From NCBI GenBank assembly GCA_014238905.1, contig JABAAE010000013.1, positions 124,001 through 188,000 of the forward strand: DNA of 64,000 nucleotides, in the 5' to 3' direction. The notes under the pieces were generated by a model, which ran no database searches, was not told the DNA's origin, and saw only the letters and a list, made by a program, of their open reading frames with translations. The stretch is from Planctomycetota bacterium. Its GTDB lineage: Bacteria > Planctomycetota > Planctomycetia > Pirellulales > Pirellulaceae. Both the position numbers and the translations under genes were made by a program. Below, one piece after another: positions 35,253-44,019 of the stretch; positions within the stretch are counted from its first letter, which is position 1, and each line of letters starts with the position of its first letter.

Positions 35253-36977
35253 GTGATTCCACTTGAACCGGACCGACTGCTTCGATCATTGGGAGGAGCC
35301 GGTTTAGGGGTGGAGTTGCTGTTGGAGACCTGTTCTGCTGAGTCCCCGGCGCTGGCACCAGAATCGAGTCTGTTTTTTGTGTTCAGCCCGCTGGTGGGTA
35401 GCCCATTGACGACATCCGCAAAGTTTGCGGTGGTGTCCAAGAGTCCCTTGACAGGTCGCATCAATGATTCCCTCGCCGGCAGTTCTTTTGCCATTGCCGG
35501 TAAACGAACTGGTTTCGATGCAATCGAAATCGTGGGCAGGTCGGAAAATCCCGTATTGTTGCTTGTAGAAAATGGCCAAGTCCGCCTGGAGAGTGCGAAA
35601 GCGATTTGGGGGCGAACCGTGCCAGAAACCGATCGCTGGATGCGCGATCATTATGGCGGCCGATACCGGGTTGCCTCGATCGGACCTGCTGGCGAACGTT
35701 TGGTCCATTTTGCAACAATTTCCCATGATGGAAGGCATGCCGGACGGGGTGGCAGTGGTGCAGTCTTGGGGTCCAAGAATCTTAAGGCGATTGGTTTGGC
35801 TGGTGACCGGCAAGTTCAATGGGCTGCTCCCATGGAATTGAATCGCTATGCGAAAAATCTGTCCACTCAATCGTTGGGGGAGGCCACGGCGAAGTATCGG
35901 GAACTGGGAACCGCGACCAATCTACTGACATTTAATCGTCTGAAATGTTTGCCAACTCGCAATTTCCAGGAGGATCATTTCGAGGGAGCATTGCGTCTGG
36001 CGCCGGAGTCTCTGGTTGAAGAACGTAAAAAAGTACGGGGTTCCTGCGCAGCTTGCACGATTGGCTGTGAGCATCTTTACGAAATCAAGGCAAAAAAAAA
36101 TCCAACCGGCGTTGAAGAGGAAGAATCAGTGTCGGTTCGCCTCGAATACGAAAGCCTTTTCGCTTTGGGACCCATGTGTGGGATTCAGGATCCTGACGCC
36201 GTTCTTGCGGCGGCTCGATTTTGTGATGAATACGGTCTTGATACGATCTCTGCCGGCGGAACCATTGCCTTCGCCATGCACTGCGCACAGGAGAACTGGA
36301 TCGACGAGGATTTTTGTTTTGGTAATCCCTCGCATTTGATGGAATTGCTACGGCTGATTTCATTGCGAGAGGGAATTGGTGGTCGATTAGCCAACGGTTC
36401 CCGCGACTTTGCAAGCTGGGTGGGAGGGGAGTCCCTCGATTATGCACCTCAAATCAAGGGGATGGAAATTCCAGGTTACGATCCACGAAAACTGACTTCC
36501 ATGGCGTTGGGCTTCGCCGTCGGTTCACGAGGTGCAGATCATAATAAAAGTAGTGCCTATGAATTGGACTTTCGCGAGCAGGCAATGGATCGCTTTTCAG
36601 AAGATCAAATAAAGGAGATTGTCCAGCTTGAGGATAAAGCGGCCGTGATGGATTCTTTGATTCTTTGTAAGTTTCTCAGAGGAGTTTTTGATGATTTTTT
36701 CATCGAAACATCTCAGATACTGAAAATGGTGACGGGATGGGATCTGGATGGAAATGGTGTCCGTGAGATTGGTAAAACGATCATTGAAAACAAGAAAAGG
36801 TTTAATATTCGGGCGGGTTGGACGCCGAAAGAAGATCAGCTGCCAAAGAGTTTTTATGGCTCTGACTCTCCGGAGGAGTCCGGGCATCTTACTGAGTCAG
36901 AGTTGAAAAAAGCGATTACCAGGTATAATTCAGTGAGAGGTTGGTCTCCCGATGGGTACCCAACCGAGGCGCAATAG
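35253..36977 (+). CDS. Tungsten-containing aldehyde:ferredoxin oxidoreductase family protein
   Basis: 574 residues from the first canonical start (GTG). AOR family landmarks: LLRSLGGAGLGVELL, SPLTGRINDSLAGSSFA, GPAGERLVHFATI, and all four [4Fe-4S] ligands (C265-x2-C268-x3-C272 in CAACTIGC, and C472 in LILCKFLR). Together with a tungstopterin these oxidise aldehydes to acids with ferredoxin. The family's N-terminal beta strand is encoded upstream of the GTG: codons from 35199 read FGYHFRYLRVNLSDRSTK in frame. The stop before it is at 35172, and the only start-like codon is a CTG at 35190 with GAGG 7 nt before it. The true start is probably there. Confidence 0.9.
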   Translation: MIPLEPDRLLRSLGGAGLGVELLLETCSAESPALAPESSLFFVFSPLVGSPLTTSAKFAVVSKSPLTGRINDSLAGSSFAIAGKRTGFDAIEIVGRSENPVLLLVENGQVRLESAKAIWGRTVPETDRWMRDHYGGRYRVASIGPAGERLVHFATISHDGRHAGRGGSGAVLGSKNLKAIGLAGDRQVQWAAPMELNRYAKNLSTQSLGEATAKYRELGTATNLLTFNRLKCLPTRNFQEDHFEGALRLAPESLVEERKKVRGSCAACTIGCEHLYEIKAKKNPTGVEEEESVSVRLEYESLFALGPMCGIQDPDAVLAAARFCDEYGLDTISAGGTIAFAMHCAQENWIDEDFCFGNPSHLMELLRLISLREGIGGRLANGSRDFASWVGGESLDYAPQIKGMEIPGYDPRKLTSMALGFAVGSRGADHNKSSAYELDFREQAMDRFSEDQIKEIVQLEDKAAVMDSLILCKFLRGVFDDFFIETSQILKMVTGWDLDGNGVREIGKTIIENKKRFNIRAGWTPKEDQLPKSFYGSDSPEESGHLTESELKKAITRYNSVRGWSPDGYPTEAQ

Positions 36978-37027
36978 AAGTGATGAACATGAAATTGAAA
37001 CCGACGAAAATCCAAGGAAAATAATCG

Positions 37028-37729
37028 ATGTCAGATTTGAAGTCCCACAGATCACCAAACGGACCTTCTGGACTCGCCAAGAACTCTTTCTGTTGTTTTT
37101 TAATGTGCCTGATCTCGTTGGCATTGCTGCCAGCTTGCCAGAAATCAGCAAAACCTGATTTGAAGAAAAAAGACACATCAGCAAAAGCGAATCAATCCAC
37201 CAACCTCAAGGACGGTACCGAAGGTACTGAAGAGTCCGTTGAGAATCCGGACAAGACAATGGTGGAACAGGCAAATGCCCTGTACGAGGCAGCCAAAGCG
37301 TCCGGTGAAACCACAGCCAACAATGCCCAGGAATGGTTGCAGGGCGTTTATCAAAAGTCAGCCGACGCCGGTGAGACCGCGGCCAGCAGTGTAGCGGGAT
37401 GGGTAAATAGCCTGTACCAACAAGCAAAGGAATCCGGTACCACTACCGCCAAGAGTGCGTCGGATTGGATCAGCGAAGACTTTGGTCGCATTGGGGCTTG
37501 GAAATATGCTTCCCGAACGGTTTCGACCGGGGAGAACCCGAACCAGGTCCTGCAAATGTTGAATCATATGGGAAGGCAGAAGTGGGAATGTTTCTGGGTT
37601 GACAAACAGGCGGATGAAACCACCCTCTATTTCAAAAAGTCACCGAAAAGTTATATGGGTAGTATTCCGTTTAGGGATGCCATCAAGCTCATGCCGTTTC
37701 TTGGTGGAGGCGATGAAAACACTCCCTAG
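37028..37729 (+). CDS. Lipoprotein with three amphipathic 23-residue repeats
   Basis: 233 residues; AAGGAAA lies upstream of the ATG. The lipobox LLPAC (C37) follows a hydrophobic signal core. Residues about 80-152 hold three degenerate repeats of about 23 residues, each with a Tyr-x-x-(A/S) start, a Gly-(E/T)-T-(T/A) middle and a Trp-(L/V/I) end (LYEAAKASGETTANNAQEWL, YQKSADAGETAASSVAGWV, YQQAKESGTTTAKSASDWI). The C-terminal domain (about 160-230) has the look of a DUF4177-type fold (MGRQKWECFWVD). Role unknown; probably attached to a membrane surface. It follows the AOR gene by 50 bp. Confidence 0.75.
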   Translation: MSDLKSHRSPNGPSGLAKNSFCCFLMCLISLALLPACQKSAKPDLKKKDTSAKANQSTNLKDGTEGTEESVENPDKTMVEQANALYEAAKASGETTANNAQEWLQGVYQKSADAGETAASSVAGWVNSLYQQAKESGTTTAKSASDWISEDFGRIGAWKYASRTVSTGENPNQVLQMLNHMGRQKWECFWVDKQADETTLYFKKSPKSYMGSIPFRDAIKLMPFLGGGDENTP

Positions 37730-37810
37730 ACAAGAGGTTGGAAGTCCAGGGAGTTGCGGGGAACGTCTCACCTTACGGTCCATTAATTCAGGAAACCGGG
37801 TGGCATCTGT

Positions 37811-38308
37811 ATGAAATCAATACATCGTATCCTGTTACTTGTCGTCTTTACGATCTGGGTTGGTGGATTCACTTTTTACGCGGCCGTTGTTGTCCCTATA
37901 GGCACCGAGATCCTCGAATCCAGCCGATCTCAGGGGTTTATTACTCAGCGTGTCACCGTCGTTTTGAATTGGATTGGGGCTTTCACATTGATCTTGGTGT
38001 GTTCAGATTTTTTTCTTCACGTCAGAAATCGATCAGGCCGAATCAACCGGGTATTGCTGGTGACCATTATCGTTATCGGTGCGCTTTGGCTGGTCCTGAT
38101 GGCCGTTCATCCCTTGATGGATAGCCTGCTCGAGCCAGAACATGATTTCGTCAAAGACGATCAACGGTTTTATCAACTTCACCGTCTCTATCTGTGGGCC
38201 AGTTCGATTCAGTGGTTGGGCTGTTGGGTTTGGTTAGGTTGTATTGTGTACGACTCAAAGCCGGGTCCGGATATCACCGACGACCGTCCAAGACATCACC
38301 GCGTTTGA
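37811..38308 (+). CDS. Four-helix membrane protein, DUF4149-like
   Basis: 165 residues with four hydrophobic helices (about 7-27, 50-70, 78-98 and 133-152). Features such as FTIWVGGFTFYAAVVVPIG and a conserved His-Pro in AVHPLMDSLL recall the DUF4149/TMEM205-like group, whose function is not known. The C-terminus is polar. It may be co-transcribed with the lipoprotein gene 81 bp upstream. Confidence 0.7.
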   Translation: MKSIHRILLLVVFTIWVGGFTFYAAVVVPIGTEILESSRSQGFITQRVTVVLNWIGAFTLILVCSDFFLHVRNRSGRINRVLLVTIIVIGALWLVLMAVHPLMDSLLEPEHDFVKDDQRFYQLHRLYLWASSIQWLGCWVWLGCIVYDSKPGPDITDDRPRHHRV

Positions 38309-38323
38309 CATCGAATTCCGATG

Positions 38324-38391
38324 AGAAGCCAGAGAAATTCAAAAGCCAGAGAAATTCAAAAGCCAGAGAAATTCAAAAGCCAGAGAAGTTC
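38324..38391. repeat. Tandem repeat, 17 bp x 4
   Basis: Unit aaaagccagagaaattc, two perfect inner copies and slightly changed outer copies. It starts 16 bp after the stop of the membrane protein gene. Confidence 0.92.
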
Positions 38392-38440
38392 AGATGGCCA
38401 TGGCAATCTAGTGAAAGTGATTGTTGGCCACCGCAACTCC

Positions 38441-38485
38441 AATGCATGAAAATCCAATGCCTGAAAATCCAATGCACGAAAATCG
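38441..38485. repeat. Tandem repeat, 15 bp x 3
   Basis: Units aatgcatgaaaatcc, aatgcctgaaaatcc and aatgcacgaaaatcg. It lies only 50 bp after the preceding array and just before the convergent end of the hydrolase gene. Confidence 0.9.
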
Positions 38486-38514
38486 AATCAGGCCAGTGAG
38501 CGTGGTGGAATCCT

Positions 38515-40254
38515 CTATCGAGAGCTGGCGGATTGAACCCAAGCGGTCATTTTTTTAAGGACTTCAGGCGCAATCGTTTGTTCGATTAATTGATACTCGC
38601 CTATTCCACCGGTTTGGCAGGTCTGAAACAGATGATTCAAATCGGCGAATTCGACGAGTTCGAAATTTGTTTTTTTGGCTTTTTGGAAGGCAGACCGAAT
38701 GGCCGAAAAATTAAGATCTAAATCGACTTGCGTGTCTTTGGTGCCGTTGATGGCCAAGACCCGGCACCTCAGTTTTTCGAGGGCGGGAGCGGGTTCATAG
38801 GCCACAAAAAACCTCATCCATGGCGAGCTGATGCGTTTGATGGCGGCAGTAATTTCGGCTTTCAAATCGTCGCGGTTTTTCTCAAGGTCAGGAAATTTCG
38901 TGATCATTGTCTCCAGGATCTCATTGACATCGGGAACTCCATCCTCGGTCTGATTGACCGCCTCGAGGATTAAACCCTGTAGAAAAACAATTTTGGCCAT
39001 TTCATCCGGTTTGACTCCTGCGGCAAGATTGATTTTTTTGACTTGGTTTTTGAGAATCATGGTACCGTTGACACCTGGGCCTGCCATCATGATTAAAAAT
39101 GCGATATCGTTCCGCCGAGTGGCAACCATCGGCGCAATCAATCCTCCCTCGCTGTGCCCACAGAGACCGATGTTGTCATGCTCAATGTCCTGTCTGGTTT
39201 TCAGGTAATCGACGATCGAGTCGACGTCTGTTGAAAAATCAGCGGTGGTGGCCAGGGCATGGTCGCCAGTTGATTTCCCCACACCTCGGTCATCGAAGCG
39301 TATGACGGCAATTCCGTTTCGAGTGAAGTGATCGGCGATGATCCAGAAGGGTTTATGTGCAAAAATGGTTTCGTCACGATCTTGAGGACCGGAACCACTG
39401 ATCAACACGACACAGGGAGCAGGAGTTGGCGTCTTGGGAATCGTCAAAGTCGCCGACAAGACCAGATTTGCTGACTTGTTTTCAATCTTGACTTCTTCGA
39501 TTTTGTACGGAAACGGTGGCTTAGGGTTCTGGGGTCTTTTCGGTGGTGGAGGAGTTTTCGATTTTTCAATCTCGGTGATGCGTTTCAATTCCAGGTCCAG
39601 GTCAACCCCTTGATTCCACTTGCCTTTCATCGATGATTTGTCATCTGATAGTGTTCCAGAAAATTTTCCCCGGATCGCTGGAATACTGAACGTCACTTTT
39701 CCATCTTCGCTGGAAATCTGGCCTGTGAACCCTCCGACGCCCTGTGTAACACTATCCATGATTACTTGATGGGCCGCTTTGTCCCCAAAAACCTTGAACC
39801 GCAATTTGAGTTTTTGAAATCCTGCCTGGATATCTCCTTCCCAAATCTCTTTCGGTTTCTCCGCGGGGACTTTTTTTACTTCAGCAAAAGAAAGCCCAAG
39901 CTTGCGTCCGTTCTGACTCCAAGTGCCTTGATAGTGGTTGGACTGGGAATCGAATTTCGACTGGTAACTCGCCCTGGTGGCTTTCAACACAAATGAAAAC
40001 TCCTTTTCGTCGAGTTTGACATCATCCAGTTTCAGCTGTTGCTGATTCTCGTCGAGGCTGGTTAGTGTTGCTGAGTTATTTTCATCAACGGAAATGGCAA
40101 ATCTAAAAATGCGTCCGCCCGCATCGAGAATCCCAAAAAACTGACGATTTGTCTTTTGCACTGCCTCTTGATGGCAAGGTTCCAACGAAAAACCGTCGCC
40201 TGAAACAACGCCGGCCAAGATCATGGCAAATCCGAGAATTGAAATTCGTATCAT
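38515..40254 (-). CDS. Exported alpha/beta hydrolase (esterase/peptidase type)
   Basis: 579 residues with a signal peptide (about 1-22). Residues about 35-245 form a beta-rich N-terminal region with two similar halves (TYQGTWSQNGRKL / KSSMKGKWNQGV type motifs). After a Pro-rich linker, an alpha/beta hydrolase covers about 260-575: oxyanion strand VLISGSGPQDRDE, DDRGVGKS, nucleophile elbow GHSEGG (Ser), a late Asp in INGTKDTQVD and His in DLNHLFQ. A secreted esterase or acyl hydrolase is likely; the substrate is unknown. Confidence 0.85.
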   Translation of the reverse strand: MIRISILGFAMILAGVVSGDGFSLEPCHQEAVQKTNRQFFGILDAGGRIFRFAISVDENNSATLTSLDENQQQLKLDDVKLDEKEFSFVLKATRASYQSKFDSQSNHYQGTWSQNGRKLGLSFAEVKKVPAEKPKEIWEGDIQAGFQKLKLRFKVFGDKAAHQVIMDSVTQGVGGFTGQISSEDGKVTFSIPAIRGKFSGTLSDDKSSMKGKWNQGVDLDLELKRITEIEKSKTPPPPKRPQNPKPPFPYKIEEVKIENKSANLVLSATLTIPKTPTPAPCVVLISGSGPQDRDETIFAHKPFWIIADHFTRNGIAVIRFDDRGVGKSTGDHALATTADFSTDVDSIVDYLKTRQDIEHDNIGLCGHSEGGLIAPMVATRRNDIAFLIMMAGPGVNGTMILKNQVKKINLAAGVKPDEMAKIVFLQGLILEAVNQTEDGVPDVNEILETMITKFPDLEKNRDDLKAEITAAIKRISSPWMRFFVAYEPAPALEKLRCRVLAINGTKDTQVDLDLNFSAIRSAFQKAKKTNFELVEFADLNHLFQTCQTGGIGEYQLIEQTIAPEVLKKMTAWVQSASSR

Positions 40255-40359
40255 GGTTCACTTTCGGTTTCTCAATTGAAGGGCTGGGTTAAACAGTGTT
40301 TCAGGAGGAGCGTCGATTCATCTCATCGTCAGTAAAATTAGGAAAAGTAAATAAGTGAT

Positions 40360-41013
40360 TCAGGCTTTTTTGGTGATTGCCGGTTTGCGTCTCTTTGGAT
40401 AACAAGTGCGACAAATTTTACAGCGGGTACCATCACAACCTCGAGCTGTGCAATGCTGCCTGCCGTAAAAAATAAACTGTAAATGAAGGTCGTTCCATGA
40501 CTCGACAGGAAAAAGCTGTTTCAGGTCTTTTTCCGTTTGAGTTACATTTTTTCCGTTGGTCAGTCCCCACCGCTGTGCCAAGCGATGGATGTGAGTGTCG
40601 ACCGGAAAGGTTGGATAACCAAAAGCTTGAGCCATCACGACGCTGGCGGTTTTGTGCCCAACTCCAGGAAGGGATTCAAGGTCCTCGAAATTGGCTGGCA
40701 CCTGGAAATCAAATTGATCTACCAGGATTTTTGAGAGCCCGTGAATGGCCTTGGATTTTTGAGGAGCCAAGCCACATTGCCTGATCAGGTTTTTGATTCT
40801 TGCAACGGTCAGTTTAGACATGGTTGCCGGGGTTTTGGCAGCTTTAAAAAGACCAGGTGTTACTTCGTTTACTTTTTTGTCGGTGCACTGAGCACTCAAG
40901 AGGACGGCAATCAGCAGAGTGAATGAATCCGAGTGGTCAAGTGGAATGGGTGGGTCAGGATAAAGATCTGCCAATGTTTTGGCGACGTAATTGGCCCGCT
41001 CCTGTTTTTTCAT
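40360..41013 (-). CDS. nth: Endonuclease III, DNA glycosylase/AP lyase
   Basis: 217 residues. Removes oxidised pyrimidines in base excision repair. The helix-hairpin-helix and catalytic residues are LPGVGHKTASVV (Lys) and FPVDTHIHRLA (Asp). The C-terminal Fe-S loop has five cysteines (C188, C193, C198, C201, C204). Their spacing, C-x9-C-x2-C-x2-C with an extra one inside, differs from the E. coli C-x6-C-x2-C-x5-C pattern. A cluster is still likely, but its ligands cannot be assigned with certainty. Confidence 0.93.
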   Translation of the reverse strand: MKKQERANYVAKTLADLYPDPPIPLDHSDSFTLLIAVLLSAQCTDKKVNEVTPGLFKAAKTPATMSKLTVARIKNLIRQCGLAPQKSKAIHGLSKILVDQFDFQVPANFEDLESLPGVGHKTASVVMAQAFGYPTFPVDTHIHRLAQRWGLTNGKNVTQTEKDLKQLFPVESWNDLHLQFIFYGRQHCTARGCDGTRCKICRTCYPKRRKPAITKKA

Positions 41014-41072
41014 GGGATGGTTGACGATTTCATAGTTGACCTGAAAAACGACGAGACTCTTTGTTGAGTAAA

Positions 41073-43487
41073 CTACCGCCGGCTAACGAATTCATCGAGA
41101 TTGAAAATGACCCGGATGACCTGGGTCAGAGCTGCAATCTCGGGTTGATTGAAACGCGGCGAAGGGCTTAATCCCACTGAGAGCAGTTGTGCTGCTGCTG
41201 CGGGCTCAGCGTTGTACTTTCCGAGGTTGGACTTATACAACGCTACCAATGCTTTGGCTTCGATCTGATCTGGAGGACGGGATAGTGACATTAAGAATGC
41301 TTTGGCGACGGCCTGATTGATATCGGGTTCCAAGGTTCGGATTTTTTCCGCAAGAACTCGCGTTGACTCAACGAACGTCGGATCATTGAGTAGCACCAAG
41401 GCAGCAATTGGAGTGTTGGATCGAGATCGTTGGGCAGTGCATTCTTCACGTCGTGGAGCGTCAAAGGCCTTTAACATAGGATGAAGGAATTGTCGTTGCC
41501 AATGCATGTAGACTCCCCGTTTATATTGTCGTTGGTCGAGATGCGGTGAGTATTTTCGGGTTGGGAAATTCAGATTTCGGTAATAACCATCGGGTTGATA
41601 CGGTTTGACACTAAGCCCGCCGATGTCCGTCACCAGTAGCCCGCTTACCGCCAAAGCGTTGTCTCGTATGAACTCCGCAGGCAATCGTTGATGTGACTGT
41701 CGAGCAAACAACCGATTCTCCGGGTCTTTCAAATAGTGTGATTCTGTTGCTACGGAAGAAATCTGGTAGGTTCTCGATGAAGCAATGAGGGTGATTAATC
41801 GTTTGACATCCCAGCCACTTGCCACGAATGAAATGGCCAAATTATCGAGCAATTCCGGGTGCACTGGCGGTGATCCCTGTCCGCCAAAGTCGTCAAGGTT
41901 GGGTGTGAGGCCAGCACCAAACAGCAGATACCAGATTCGATTGACAAACACCCTCGCCGTTAATAGCGATGACGAATGGTCCTCGTCTGTTAGCCAATTT
42001 GCCAGATCGAGTCGGGTCAATCTTTTTTTAGGATTGATTTTTCCCAGGCCTTGAAGGAATTCCGGAACTGCCGGCTCAACAACGGGTCCTGTTTGATCTA
42101 GGAAATTTCCACGTGGCAGAATTCTGGTGACCCGCGGTTTGTCGAGGGCCTGGGTTATCATTGTCAAGTAACCCGATGATGTCAGTTTGTTAATATCGGC
42201 TTCAACCTGTTTTCGTTTCCCGACTATTTCGGCCTTTGATTCCTCCGATTTTTCATTTTTGAACTGTTCGATCAACTGGTCTTTTAGCTTTTGAAGTTTG
42301 TTAATTTGCTCCTGAATATCTGGCAAGATCACTCTGATTTCAGGTGATCTTCGCGTTGGCAGACTGTTGGATCCGTCCTTGAAATGCTGCTCGTCATTAA
42401 TGTCCGCAAAAAATGCTGCCATCGAATAGAAATCGCGTGAAGTATAGGGGTCGTACTTATGGTCGTGGCACTGAGCGCATCCCAGTGTTCCACCAAGCCA
42501 GACGGCCGAGAGATTTCGCACGCGATCAGCCGCATACATTGCCCTGTATTCGGAGGGCTGCAAGCCGCCTTCATGGGTCGTTTGCAGCAAGCGATTGTAG
42601 CCGGTGGCAATTAACTGGCTTTCGTCGGGGTCCTTCAGTAGATCCCCTGCCAATTGCTCTCGGGTAAATTGATCAAACGGCATGTTGTCGTTGAATGCCC
42701 GAATGACCCAGTCCCGAAAAGGTGCGATGCTGTGATCCTGATCACCATGGTAACCAACGGTGTCGGCAAATCGCACAAGATCCAACCAGTAAATCGCCAT
42801 GCGTTCCCCAAAATGTGGAGACTGCAATAGCTCTTGTATGACGCGTGAAACGGCCCGTTCACTCTTGTCATTGAGGAATGCTGAAACCTGATCGGTGGTC
42901 GGCGGTAGGCCGGTGAGGTCGAAATACAGGCGTCGGATAAGAGTGATACCGGATGCATCGGGTGCGGGCGACATGCTTTCTTTTTCGAGGCGATCGATTA
43001 TCAAACGATCTATCCAGTTAATGGGCCATTTGGATTCAGATTTGGGAACCGAGTGTTTAACAGGAACCTCGTAGGCCCAATGCCGAGACCATTTGGCACC
43101 CTGTGTAATCCAGTTTTGCAACAGTTTTTTTTGTCGATCGTCTAGTTGTTTACCCGATTCAGGCGGCGGCATCATGTGATCCGGATCGTCAGAAAAAATG
43201 CGATCCACTAACATGCTGTTTTTGGGTTGTCCTTCCTTGATGACCCAGTCGTCGCCAAGATCTTTTTTGGCATCGGATTCAATGTCCAATCGAAGGTCTG
43301 CCTCCCGATTTTCCGAATCGGGCCCATGGCAAAAAATGCAATTGTCAGACAGTAGCGGACGAATATCCCGGTTAAAGTCAATTCTGTCATCAGCAGCCGT
43401 TGTTCCCACGATCAGTCCAACTAGCCCGAATGTAAAAAGGCATAATCGTAGAAAGCGATGATACAAAGGGCTGGAATGAAACGGCAT
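41073..43487 (-). CDS. PSCyt1-DUF1549-DUF1553 protein (orphan copy)
   Basis: Start placed at the ATG at 43487, which gives a signal peptide with core LRLCLFTFGLVGLIVG ending near TTAADD; 804 residues. The PSCyt1 motif is CIFCH (about 50), DUF1549 contains RMAIYWLDLVRFADTVGYHG and a second heme-type motif CAQCHDHKYDP, and a coiled region (about 355-400, rich in Lys/Glu) precedes DUF1553 (RLDLANWLTD, VHPELLDNLA, RLPAEFIRDNALAVSG). Unlike the copy at 4534 it has no DUF1501 partner beside it. Probable extracytoplasmic heme protein of unknown reaction. Confidence 0.92.
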   Translation of the reverse strand: MPFHSSPLYHRFLRLCLFTFGLVGLIVGTTAADDRIDFNRDIRPLLSDNCIFCHGPDSENREADLRLDIESDAKKDLGDDWVIKEGQPKNSMLVDRIFSDDPDHMMPPPESGKQLDDRQKKLLQNWITQGAKWSRHWAYEVPVKHSVPKSESKWPINWIDRLIIDRLEKESMSPAPDASGITLIRRLYFDLTGLPPTTDQVSAFLNDKSERAVSRVIQELLQSPHFGERMAIYWLDLVRFADTVGYHGDQDHSIAPFRDWVIRAFNDNMPFDQFTREQLAGDLLKDPDESQLIATGYNRLLQTTHEGGLQPSEYRAMYAADRVRNLSAVWLGGTLGCAQCHDHKYDPYTSRDFYSMAAFFADINDEQHFKDGSNSLPTRRSPEIRVILPDIQEQINKLQKLKDQLIEQFKNEKSEESKAEIVGKRKQVEADINKLTSSGYLTMITQALDKPRVTRILPRGNFLDQTGPVVEPAVPEFLQGLGKINPKKRLTRLDLANWLTDEDHSSSLLTARVFVNRIWYLLFGAGLTPNLDDFGGQGSPPVHPELLDNLAISFVASGWDVKRLITLIASSRTYQISSVATESHYLKDPENRLFARQSHQRLPAEFIRDNALAVSGLLVTDIGGLSVKPYQPDGYYRNLNFPTRKYSPHLDQRQYKRGVYMHWQRQFLHPMLKAFDAPRREECTAQRSRSNTPIAALVLLNDPTFVESTRVLAEKIRTLEPDINQAVAKAFLMSLSRPPDQIEAKALVALYKSNLGKYNAEPAAAAQLLSVGLSPSPRFNQPEIAALTQVIRVIFNLDEFVSRR

Positions 43488-44019
43488 GGAATTGGACGAG
43501 ATGAGGTTGGATTGGATTAGTGAGGAACCCACAGGAAACGGCTTCATTTTAACGGTGTTGGATTGATTTATAAAGCGTTAGAAAGAGCGATCCAACGTGT
43601 TGATCATCCCAAAAACAAATTCCGGCTGCCTCATCGGGCCCAAAATACCTGACGGTATTATCCGTTTTTTTGAACCAGCCCTAATCAAATCGGCCCTAGC
43701 GGTTTTTTTCGCAGTCGATTTCGGTCTCAGCAGGGATTTGGGATCGCTTGTTATTCCGTTTTTCCGTGATATTATGGAACAGTGGTATTAATGGAACAGT
43801 TGAGAGTCACTGGTGCGGCAGCTTCCTTCGGTGTGCATTTTGCACTTCTCAGACAAATGACAATGTCGCGTGTTCTTTGCGGCGATCCCTGAATATGAAT
43901 TTCTGTGGCCGGTTTACGCCGGGTGTCTCTGGCGGTTTCCTTGGTTATTAGTTTTAGTTGGTCAGTCGATTGGTGATTAACACCGAAGTGACATTACTGA
44001 TGGAATTTTGGAGCGGATA
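43488..44019. other. Divergent intergenic region upstream of tatC
   Basis: 532 bp between the divergent PSCyt1 gene and tatC. It contains several T-rich runs and a near direct repeat of ATGGAACAGT (43775 and 43790), but no definite promoter, RNA gene or protein gene. Confidence 0.4.
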
